In this document: positions 1 through 10,171 of the stretch, in pieces
How the letters are laid out: each line of letters begins with the position of its first letter
Position numbering within the stretch: the first letter of the stretch is position 1
From: Morella rubra
Taxonomy: Eukaryota; Streptophyta; Magnoliopsida; Fagales; Myricaceae
DNA length: 64,000 bases
Reading direction: 5' to 3'
Assembly: GCA_003952965.2 (NCBI GenBank)
Contig: CM025853.1
Location: forward strand, 4,922,015 to 4,986,014
Notes under the pieces: generated by a model
What the model was told of the DNA's origin: nothing
Seen by the model: the letters and a program-made list of their open reading frames with translations, nothing else
The model's database searches: none
Program-made: the position numbers and the translations under genes

Positions 1-2847
1 CTCTTTTAATATATTAATTAAGATAGTCTTTTTTAATCGTCGAAGAGATCAAGAGAATTAGAGGCAATGTCAGAGTTTAGTTTTGATAGTAGCTAGCTAG
101 CTAACTTCACCAAATGAACAACCAAGAGATATTGCGTTTCCAGCTCCGTTAAATGGTTTGATCTGGTGGTTCAAAATTAATTTAATTGCTAATAGGTTGA
201 TGAAAATTATTACATATTCGGCTAACCAATTTTGGAATTATATGAACTTTACACCATTATATCGTGATCTATAATATCAATCTTCATGCAAGGAGAGTGA
301 AATCTGTTTAAAGATTTGACTTCACCTTTAAGCCAAATTGGAACCAAGTAAAATGACGTGGATTGCCTCGGCTCGACTGACTTAAGAAAGAGTTGTACTT
401 TTTTTTTTTCTTGGAAGAAAGAGTTATCCTTAACCATTGTAAAAGTGAGATTTTTAGATCATATTCGAAATAAAGAGACCACTTATGGATTAATTGTAAT
501 TTTTATAAATAAAAAAATTGAAAGAGTTACCCGTGGGAAAATGTGTTTTTTTTTGTTTTGGGATAAATAAGCCAAAGGCAAAGGGCAAAAAGATTACTAA
601 AAAATAACTGCTGTCTAATCATACCGTCATGAAAAATTCATCTAGTTTCATAATTAAACTAGTATTTATTATATATATATATATATAGATATTAAAGACG
701 GTAATACGTCCAATTTGAGCAGCTGTCTAGTACTGACATATTGCAATCACTGTTTCTTGTATTGGAATTCCATAGGGCGTCGATAACGGGGACCAGGATC
801 CCCCGACTTTTGCTTTTGTGTTGTGTTGTGTTGTGTTGTGATGTGTTCGGACAACACCACACCTTTATGCTATCTCATTAAAATCTTTATTATCCTCACT
901 TGTATATAATCTATGAATTATTTTGCTATATATATATATATAACCCAGGTGATCAAAAAGGATAACATCAGAGCACTTTGTACCAAGTAAGAAATATAGC
1001 ACACTAATTACAAAAATAAAGGAAAAATATATATTTATTATCCACAAATTATTGTAAATTTTATAATTTACATAATAAACTATTAATTTTGAAACATTAT
1101 ACTCATAAACTATTAATTTATACTATATTGCACCCTCCCTCCATTTATTTTTTTTATCAAATTGAATAGAAATTGATTTTTTTCTAAACGAAACGATAAT
1201 TATATCTTTAATTATAACTTACTATTTCTGTTATTTAATTTTTTTTAAGAATATAATCGACATTTTATATTAAACAAAAAAATTAATTTTCGTTTAATTT
1301 GACAGAAAAAACACTTGGTAATTTATAGATGAAAAATATGTTTTCCCTAAAAAATAAATTATCCATTTGTCGGTGGACTGCCAACTCAATTAACCTCTCA
1401 AATTGGATATTGCTCAATTTCTCCCAAAGACCCAATATCCGATGTTACCCTATCTCTACTGAGGTGATGTTTGAGCATGCATCCTCTTTACATTTTCTCT
1501 GTTATAATCTTCATATAAAAAGTTGCATATCTTCTCTTTGACATTCGTCCTCTGCAGAATACGTTCTGTTTTTTCAATTGGAAGGAGGATTCTTAAGTCG
1601 CGTGGAGATGTGGCAAGAGAGAAATTGCACATAACGAAATGCTCAAGTCATGCACCTAGCTTAGCCCAAAGGAATCGATTTGACATTATTAGTGCTGGTG
1701 ACGGGAAAAGGGCATCAGCTTGGCTTCATTTAAAGCTAGAAACTCGTACAAATCAATAGAGTGCGAAGGGGAATAGCAGAGTATTGCTCTCTGAAGGCCT
1801 TCTTCCCAGGGCCAGCACCTCGTGCTCCAAATAATAATTCGTTTACGTGCCAAATGTGTGATAGCAGAGAGATAAATGACTATTCTTTGCTGCAGAAAAA
1901 AGGCCTTTCGTCAGAATGATTGCCGACCCAGAAAAAATGCTGTCAGCAAAATTGTCTATATTTAGAAATAATTGCACGTACGGGCAAACCACAGTACTGC
2001 CGAGGATGGTGATTTTAAAATTGTTGGAGAAGTTTTTACCTCCTCATGTAAATAATTTTTGTGGTCTGCAAGATACAACAAATGGAGGAAACAGAGAAGC
2101 ATCCCAGGCGCAGAGAGGAGAACAGAGAAGCACCAGCAGCTGCTGTTCCGTATCAAAATGATGGAGGAGTTGTCTCTGGGGATCATGAGAAGGATAAGAA
2201 AGCAGCCCAATCTGGAGAAGAGATGCTGAAGTATCATCCTATGGGACGAACTATTAGCAGAATCAATGAGTTTTGGCTGAGGCCATACAGAAGTGCTCTG
2301 ACAATTTTTCTTTTATATGGCTCCCAATCCCAGTCGAGATCACACATAATAAACAAGTTGCGTCCTTTTTTACTCATGCTGCTCCTCCCCTCAGATGGGT
2401 GGCTATTAATTAAAGCAGGGAAAAATTGCACCTCTAGGATTCTCACTAGGGTAGATGCTTGGGGCTAGAGCCAATTGCCTTGAAACCGTTGCTTATTAGC
2501 TCTTCAGAGGCAATTAGCTGCAACTAAATAAAAAACAATTTCCATAAACCCTGTATTTGAAATTTTGCCCTTTTTGAAGAGTCTAGAGATGACCCTACAA
2601 GGGAAACCAATCGCTTGACATTGTCCATATGTTGAAAGGATAACATGACACCAAATATTCTGTCTAGCCAAATAGAAGGATTAAAGGCGATAAAAGCAAA
2701 AAAAAGGCAAGGTCCCAAAAGCCAAAACCATGCTTTTTATTTTGGCAAATAAAACCAGCGGCTCTAGACAAACTAAGAGAATATCAAATGGTGAATAATC
2801 AATCAAGAACGTCATCCATAAAGAAAATGGGAAAACGGAAGGAAATT
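1..2847. other. AT-rich intergenic region, no supported gene
   Basis: I see no ORF here with recognisable protein features. The stretch contains a short TTGTG pentamer run at about 812-842, AT dinucleotide runs near 668-688 and 930-943, and long A or T tracts. The moderately GC-richer part at 1550-2470 carries short ORFs on both strands that overlap each other and match no family I know. Confidence 0.6.
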
Positions 2848-3549
2848 CTATCCCACACCCCCACTACAGATCCCAGTGAGTGAAACCGGGAATCTACAGA
2901 GCGCCCCAGCCGTGGACGCCCCCTCATCGACATCAGTGGCCGGTGGAAGCACCCTCCCATCGGCGAACAACAGCCGTCCGTTCCCGCTCCTCTGCTGCTG
3001 CTGCTGCACCACCATGCCTTCAAGTTCCGCCGCTGCACCCAAAAAAGCACCGTCCCCGAACCGCCTCTCCACCTCGAGAAACTCGCCGAGGGAGGCCGGT
3101 CTCGCTTCGCCGTCCCTGCACAGTTGCCACCACCTCCGTCTCCTTTCCACCACCATCGGATGCGGCGGAGCGCTGTTCTTGTTCTTCCTGGACTTTTTGG
3201 TCCTCCGGCGTGTCAAGCCGGACACGGACGACACCGACGGGTGGGGTTCCCGGTGTTGTGACGGCGCTCTGAAGGTAATGGCAGGGAAGCTCACGCCCAT
3301 CAAAGTTCCCAGAGTTGTGCTTCTATCATGGAAAAAAGACCCTGTGGACTGCAGTATTTTCCCGAGAGTAAATAAAATAACAAAACTACAAAACAAAAAT
3401 GGCAATCTGAGAAAGAAGAAAGAAGCAATTTTTAAAGGATTTGAAAACTTTTGGGTAATGGGTACCTCGGTGTCAAGATCGGAGGACGAAACGGAAGATG
3501 TGGTAGGAGAGGAGGGTGGAGGAAGCATGTCATCTGCTGGATCGAACAT
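2848..3549 (-). CDS. Small membrane-anchored plant protein of unknown function (At3g17950-like)
   Basis: This is a single-exon ORF of 233 codons that starts at an ATG and ends in TAG. The N-terminus is Ser/Pro/Thr-rich and acidic. One hydrophobic segment at about residues 43-66 is a likely membrane anchor. It is followed by a basic Arg/Lys stretch (about 115-125), then a conserved-looking block with RRWWQLCRDG and SLGEFLEVERRFGD (about 135-170), a glutamine run, and a Gly/Ala-rich tail. The tryptophan/cysteine block followed by a 'LGEFL-VERR' motif resembles the uncharacterised plant family that includes Arabidopsis At3g17950; this is from memory and is not verified. The ORF is GC-richer than its surroundings, as expected for a real coding exon. 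The opposite strand is also open over much of this length because of the GC bias, but it has no such motifs. No function can be assigned. Confidence 0.65.
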   Translation of the reverse strand: MFDPADDMLPPPSSPTTSSVSSSDLDTEVPITQKFSNPLKIASFFFLRLPFLFCSFVILFTLGKILQSTGSFFHDRSTTLGTLMGVSFPAITFRAPSQHREPHPSVSSVSGLTRRRTKKSRKNKNSAPPHPMVVERRRRWWQLCRDGEARPASLGEFLEVERRFGDGAFLGAAAELEGMVVQQQQQRSGNGRLLFADGRVLPPATDVDEGASTAGALCRFPVSLTGICSGGVG

Positions 3550-3601
3550 CTCTAAATTTTTCTCAGCGTGTCTTTCTCTCTGCCTGATGACTCCTATTTA
3601 G

Positions 3602-6600
3602 GACGAAGCAGAAATAGAGTGATGTCAGAAGCTAAGGTGTAGTGCGGGAGTATTCTAGTTCAAGTATTCACAAAGGAGGAGTTGGAAAGGCCATAGGCGG
3701 GTTTTATTTTGGTAAGAAGATTGTGTTTGAAATGATTAATGCGACTGTCCACGTATTTGCCTTTAGGTTTTGAAATATCGAAAATGTCCCTTAGGCTCTT
3801 TGCATTCGTCCTGGGATCTGTATACTTTCACGTAAAACTGTCAAACTCTCCGACAAGGCTCCATCTCAGTTGGTATAACTCTTAATGCATTAGCTTCCAA
3901 GTTAAGAATGTGAGTAATATAAATTGAAATAGCTTACATAATATAAATTAAAATTACTTACAAAAATAAAATTTAATTTTGGATCTAGTTAATGGACTGA
4001 GACGGATAGGTGCTCGAGTTAGTAACAGATTTGCACAAAAAACAATAAACAATAACTATGATTCAAAAAATATATTTTGAATTGTGTTACAAGTAATCTT
4101 ATGATTTTATATATTCTAACAATGAGATCTATATACATGTGTATACATATGCAAAGTGGGAATTAGGAGCCACAACCTTTCGCGACCTCCTGAAATTAGA
4201 ATTTTTTAAAAACAAAATTTATTATTATTATTATTATTTTTTAACATTGGCCCTTCAAACAATTTCAATATGGTATTTTAATATCGTAAAAGTCAAATTC
4301 TGACTTCACCCTGCACATATGTGTGTGAACTGATTATTTTCATATATAGTTTATATCAGCTCAAAGAAAAAAAAAAACAAAAACAAAATACATGCATTCA
4401 TCTATTATGTAGACTTATTTTCTCAAAACAGAATACTGCGGTTTTTTTTTTATTTCCCTTTTGTTTTTCCTTCGATCAAGACACATAAGATTATCCTAAT
4501 TCCTATGATCTTTCCCTTAAGCAGAGGCAACTGCCGACAGCGCTTGGTGGAAGGGTCATAAGTAGTGTTCTCTTTAATTAGCTGGTCAAATCTCGTTAGT
4601 CTTTTGATTGGTCTTAATTGAGAGCAAATAGGCCCCTCTGTTTGACACCAATCTCTCACTCTTGCAGCGTCCGCGTTTCCCCTCAAGGATACCGAGCTAG
4701 GCCCCTCTGTTTGACTCCCGCATTTTTCTTTTCTTTTTCTTTTTCTTTTTCTTTTTTTTTTCTATAGATTTGTACATTTGGTGTTACAAGATATTTGCAA
4801 ACTTTATAATTTTAAAATATCTAAAAGAATATTGTGAAAATTGAAGAGATTAGAGTTTTATTATGTTTTGTGAGAATGGATGAAAGAGTAAAAAAAAATG
4901 ATTTAAGTGAAATTTTTTAAATTTACTATGATAGGAATAGATGATTTGAGAGAATAGAGGATTTTGAAGTTTATTTTTTTAAAAAAAAAATCAGAATAAA
5001 AATTAAAAGAGAAATAATATTGTCCTAAACCCCTTAATTTGTGTGAGGATTGAAAAAGTTAAAAAAAAAAATTGACAAGATTCATGTTTGCATCTAAAAA
5101 AGTCTTAAAATTTTCAAAATTTTCTCAAACAATAATTTGACCTATTTCCTGTTTTTCACCCCCAAAAAAAAAAAAAAGTACCCATTCATATTTTCTCATT
5201 TTAGAGGTCTTAGGTAGAGAAATTAAGCTGTTTTCCCTTTACCCACCCGCCCCTATAGAAAGTAGAGAAAAGTTTCCCTATAGGTGGAGTGTGGGAGTAC
5301 CCATTGAAACCTACACTGTGGCACCAGAACCTTATGCTATGGCGGCCTTTCTTTACGGAACCCTAGAACTGCGGGTTTACATATATCCTTAATCTCGCTC
5401 CAAACGAAAAGACCTATATATTAATCTCCAGGAGAGAGCCATTTTCAAAAGGAATCTTGTTTAATTACTCAAGATTTGACTACCAGTAATATATTTGATT
5501 TTCCCTGCCCTGCAAGCTTAGATACAGGGCCACACTTCCATGTTTTGGCGTAGAGGCTGCGACCACCATTAACTGGGGATTTTTCTTCTTCTTCTTCCCT
5601 TGAAAAACAAAACATTTTAATTTGGATTCATTTGTCGGTGTTATGAAAAAATTGGCATCAGTAAGGCTGCATTGTAGAATTAAAGATAAAAAACAGTACC
5701 CTAAACTACTTAATAATGCTCATATCTATTTATATAAAATTTTAGACAGATCTACAATGAAGTTCACTTATTGTGTTATTGTCTCTCTCTTTCTAAATTA
5801 TATATGCAATTTAAATAGGCAATTACAAATATCTCGATCCAAAAAAGAGATCGTAGGTAATAATTTGAGCACTTCTCTTCTTAGAGCTGTAAAGGAAGTC
5901 TCATATTGAAAAGGAAGAGATAATCAAGGCAGGGTGTTTTCCAAAATAAGGAAGTAAAGTCGTGAGAGCTGGAAACCACCAATAGATTGATAGATCCATC
6001 ACTCATGTGGGGTCGGGGCAAACTTTACAGCTCAATTTGGGGCTGCAATTCATGTGAAAGTTCAATGTCTAAGGAGCACTCAATTGACAATGCCTGGGGA
6101 GTCCCTACAAATCAACATGGTCCAAGTTGATGGTTTTGCTATTTATAATGCCTGCTGTGAACAACGTAAGGGCTGCAATAATCTCACGTAACACGTAGAC
6201 TGATAACTACTCAACGACTTAGAAAGCTGCATTTTGAATGTGTAAAGAAAATAACGTGAAATGAAAGGTTCTTGACGCATGCTGATTGATAAAGAATTTT
6301 TTTTTGTTAAAAAAAAAATGTTTTAGCAGGACTAAAATAGATCTTTCAAGAAAGGTTTGAAATTCAAAATAGAGGCAGGTTTGAGATTTTTTTTTTTTTT
6401 TTTTATAACAAAGGAAATTTGTTGCCCCCGACTCGTGCACCTAATTCGGACATATTTGATTCGACGAGGAGATGCAATGATTGTGTTGCAATGACAAATT
6501 CTAAGTACTAAATCGGTCTTACAACTTAAGTATTAATTAAACTGAGGGCCTGTTCGAATGTGGTAGAATTCGAACTCACATCCACTCACTGACCTAGTTT

Positions 6601-6981
6601 TTAGAAACGAGATTTGGGATTAATGTACCTAATAATTTGGCTCAACGAAAATGCAAGATTTGAGGAACTGAAGTGCAAAAGATGAAACTTGTACAAAAGA
6701 AGATATCTGTGGAAGTTCGAGAATTCATGATATCGTAGCGTTATCCTGATTGATTCAAATGAGAACCCTTGGAAGTTAAGCAACTTTCTCGCGGTATAAA
6801 GGTGCATTATTCATCACGCATGGGCGGGCCCAATGGGTCCACTTTATTTAAGAATGTTCTTTTTATTCAATGGTCCCTATGGACATTGGACACAGCAAGT
6901 CTGTACTGAAAGACTCCTTGTATTCGCTGGCAGAACCATTGAGAGACACGGACACAACAACGAGTCAAGACGGATTTCACA
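3602..6981. other. AT-rich intergenic region
   Basis: No gene was recognised. There are an ATT microsatellite at about 4216-4238, a CTTTTT-type pyrimidine run at 4724-4760, and a member of a dispersed AT-rich repeat at about 4790-5150 (see the repeat entry). ORFs here are short and lack domain features. Confidence 0.55.
4790..5150 (+). repeat. Dispersed AT-rich repeat family, copy 1
   Basis: This stretch shares runs such as 'gaatattgtgaaaattgaag' and 'gaatagatgatttgagagaa' in degraded form with other stretches of the window, on the same or opposite strand: about 37920-38230, 38950-39210, 43740-44060 and 48720-48930, and possibly 36290-36430. Members are rich in poly(A/T) and hold no ORF. The family looks like an old MITE-type or retroelement-derived repeat. 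Ends and target duplications could not be defined by eye. Confidence 0.4.
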
Positions 6982-8139
6982 TGGTTTCACCATTTCTAGA
7001 GGCGCTGGCTCATCCCGTAGGTCCAACTCTGCCACAAAAGTTAGGCTGCCCTCTTGCAGTGGGTCCAATACGAACCTTCCGATTCATGCACCGATTCAGC
7101 AGTTTAGACACGCAACTCAGTGAGCCACATCTCGCCCAACTCCATCCTGGTAATTTAGAACATCAGGCTCATCAGTTTGTGAGATTCCTACTTTGGTATA
7201 ATTTATTGATCTAGACATTCTGCTTGATTCAATAGAGTAGGATAAGAATTCATGTTCAGCCGCCACCTGCAGCGGTTGATTCGGTCAAAACCTAAAGCCT
7301 CCAGTGGCCCAGAAAAACAAATTTCTATCCCACAAAAGAGCTGCTTGTAAAAGTTCCGAAGGAACCTTCAAGGTGCAATGTTGGAAATGTATGATCATCT
7401 ACCAATATATTTCCTTTTGTATAAACAGATGGGCAAATGTACAGCATGATCCCCCCAATCAAAATCTTTCATCCTAAAAAGATATATTTTTTTTAATCCT
7501 AGCCTGCAACAGTAACCAAAGCCAGTCCCATTTACATGGCTGAAAAATCACGGATATAGTCATTCCACATTTCAGTAGCAATAGCATCTCGCAGTTGTGA
7601 AGAAATTTCTAGCTGTTCAGTCTCAATACCAATGTCCAAAGCCTGGGCGTCAATATGCATCAGGGGCTGTTCTATCTCGAAAGGGGGCAATGAATCTTCA
7701 ATTCCTAGTACAGTACTGTCCTGTTCATACATTCTAAAAATCCAATCATCTGGTTTCTCGGCACGGATGTAATTGTGTATAGCACATGCTGCCACAACCA
7801 ACTTCACCTGCGTTTGTAATGGGTATGGAGGAGCAGATATCAATATTGGGAATCGTGCCTTCAAGGAGCCAAATATCCGATCTGTGGCATTTCGTAACAA
7901 TGAGTGCCGGTGATTAAATAGCTCTCTGGCATCTTGCGGATGATAACCAGTAGGATATTCCTTTAAGTAATAGGGAACATTCATCACGATATGGAGCAAT
8001 GAAACCTGGAATATTTGCATACTTTAAGAATGTCTACAAGGTAATATTTACCTGCCATCACCAAATGTCATATCCAGCAATGGTAGTAAGTAACACTTCA
8101 GATGGAGTTCAGACAAAAAGTGTAAATCAGTTGCATTTC
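6982..8139. repeat. Direct tandem duplication, copy 1 (HARBI1-like last exon plus flank)
   Basis: About 1158 bp, beginning 'tggtttcaccatttctagag', is repeated immediately downstream at 8140-9289. The copies look nearly identical except for two short replaced patches (7979-7988 and 8023-8032) and a single-base indel near 8095. The unit includes the complete last exon of the HARBI1-like gene, its splice acceptor and its 3' flank. The first copy lies distal to the gene and is a broken exon. Confidence 0.9.
7532..8051 (-). pseudogene. Duplicated, frameshifted last exon of HARBI1-like gene
   Basis: The exon is identical in translation to exon 3 of the intact gene from its C-terminus back to the PYYLKEYPTGYHP motif. 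It then loses the frame at 7978, where a patch 4 bases longer than in the intact copy replaces the Y-P-G region. A second 4-base-longer patch follows near 8023. The splice acceptor is still present at about 8052. No upstream exons accompany it, so if spliced from the HARBI1-like gene it could only serve as an alternative terminal exon with a changed frame. It is most likely dead. Confidence 0.8.
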
Positions 8140-9289
8140 TGGTTTCACCATTTCTAGAGGCGCTGGCTCATCCCGTAGGTCCAACTCTGCCACAAAAGTT
8201 AGGCTGCCCTCTTGCAGTGGGTCCAATACGAACCTTCCGATTCATGCACCGATTCAGCAGTTTAGACACGCAACTCAGTGAGCCACATCTCGCCCAACTC
8301 CATCCTGGTAATTTAGAACATCAGGCTCATCAGTTTGTGAGATTCCTACTTTGGTATAATTTATTGATCTAGACATTCTGCTTGATTCAATAGAGTAGGA
8401 TAAGAATTCATGTTCAGCCGCCACCTGCAGCGGTTGATTCGGTCAAAACCTAAAGCCTCCAGTGGCCCAGAAAAACAAATTTCTATCCCACAAAAGAGCT
8501 GCTTGTAAAAGTTCCGAAGGAACCTTCAAGGTGCAATGTTGGAAATGTATGATCATCTACCAATATATTTCCTTTTGTATAAACAGATGGGCAAATGTAC
8601 AGCATGATCCCCCCAATCAAAATCTTTCATCCTAAAAAGATATATTTTTTTTAATCCTAGCCTGCAACAGTAACCAAAGCCAGTCCCATTTACATGGCTG
8701 AAAAATCACGGATATAGTCATTCCACATTTCAGTAGCAATAGCATCTCGCAGTTGTGAAGAAATTTCTAGCTGTTCAGTCTCAATACCAATGTCCAAAGC
8801 CTGGGCGTCAATATGCATCAGGGGCTGTTCTATCTCGAAAGGGGGCAATGAATCTTCAATTCCTAGTACAGTACTGTCCTGTTCATACATTCTAAAAATC
8901 CAATCATCTGGTTTCTCGGCACGGATGTAATTGTGTATAGCACATGCTGCCACAACCAACTTCACCTGCGTTTGTAATGGGTATGGAGGAGCAGATATCA
9001 ATATTGGGAATCGTGCCTTCAAGGAGCCAAATATCCGATCTGTGGCATTTCGTAACAATGAGTGCCGGTGATTAAATAGCTCTCTGGCATCTTGCGGATG
9101 ATAACCAGTAGGATATTCCTTTAAGTAATAGGGAACACCAGGATATGGAGCAATGAAACCTGGAATATTTGCATACTTCTTGTCTACAAGGTAATATTTA
9201 CCTGCCATCACCAAATGTCATATCCAGCAATGGTAGTAAGAACACTTCAGATGGAGTTCAGACAAAAAGTGTAAATCAGTTGCATTTCT
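8140..9289. repeat. Direct tandem duplication, copy 2
   Basis: This is the second copy of the repeat that begins at 6982. It carries the functional version of exon 3 of the HARBI1-like gene and ends at the shared string 'aatcagttgcatttct', where copy 1 joins copy 2. Beyond it (from about 9290) the sequence is unique. Confidence 0.9.
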
Positions 9290-10171
9290 TAAAATACTAG
9301 AAGGATAGCATACACATTATAGAGATGCTTCTAGAATTAAAGCAGATTCTACTACGCTGTTTTAGAAGAATGTGAAAACATCTGAGTGAGAATGAGAATG
9401 ACTTTCCCAAATATACACCATACCTTCAGGAACCTGCAGTTTGTTCCGCCTCGTTAGTGCAGAATTTAGGACTTGGAAATCTGAGGCTGAGCCTTCCCAG
9501 CCAGCTAGAACATAATGAAACTTGAGATCGAATGAGCAAGCTGCCAGAACATTTTGTGAAAGCATTCCATTCTTGTTGCGGAAAGGTCCTTGCTCATCTA
9601 CACCTACCATCACTGGAATATGGATACCATCAACTGCTCCGACACAATCCTAGCATAAAATGACTAAAAATGAGCCAAAAAACTTTTATCCAGTAAAGAT
9701 GTATCAATTAAACCTAAATAGCAAGGTTACCTGAAAGTATGGATAGAATCTAGGATCTTCCAAGATCTCAGGTGGAACATCTGATCCTGGAGGCTGAAAG
9801 AAATCTAATGAAATTGCCATTATTGCATTCAGAACATTATTGAAATGGCGACTGATGGTTTCTCCTGAATATCTGAATAACTCTTGAACAGCTCGTGTCC
9901 GTAGATTATGGCCAATTATGAACATGAAAATGGCTAATTGCTCCTCTATCTTGATTCGATTGGTGTGACGTAGCAAGCCTTTGGCTTGCAAAATATCGCA
10001 CAACTTGTAAAATACATGCTTATCCATGCGAAAATTTTCCAAACAACGTTCATTCTGACCATTAAGTACTTCATCTATGAATTTTGCTCCGTTAGATGCC
10101 AAACCATGGGTCAGTTCTTTTGGAATGTAATGCCCCAGGACTCCATCCTTTTCATCATCAGAGCTCTCCAT
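8690..10171 (-). CDS. HARBI1-like putative nuclease (PIF/Harbinger transposase-derived)
   Basis: Three exons read on the minus strand: 10171-9731, 9649-9424 and 9201-8690. All introns are GT-AG and the total is 393 codons including the TAA stop. Exon 1 gives the N-terminal helical domain of plant HARBI1-like proteins (E-E-Q-L-A-I-F and RYSGETISRHFN motifs). Exon 2 carries DCVGAVDGIHIPV (first catalytic Asp, about residue 154) and GWEGSASDFQVL (second Asp, about 204). Exon 3 carries GKYYLVD, YHLKEY-like and FNHRHSLLRNATDRIFGSLK. The family normally has Glu in 'R-N-V-I-E-R'; here it is Asp (about residue 277). Length fits the family (about 390-400). An in-frame ATG further upstream (10228) could add 19 residues; 10171 is preferred because it begins the acidic MESSDDEKDG start. 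No terminal inverted repeats were found, so it may be a domesticated gene or an immobile relic. Exon 3 is duplicated downstream. Confidence 0.85.

Noticed and set aside
2061..2468. Plus-strand ORF with a charged start (MEETEKHPRRREENREAP after an ATG at 2082)
   Set aside because: It looks mildly protein-like, but no domain, splice partner or conservation can be shown, and overlapping ORFs occur on the other strand.
2876..3601. Plus-strand ORF of 241 codons opposite the 2848-3549 gene
   Set aside because: It opens at a non-ATG codon and mirrors the GC-rich coding exon on the minus strand. Only the minus strand shows a membrane segment and family-like motifs.
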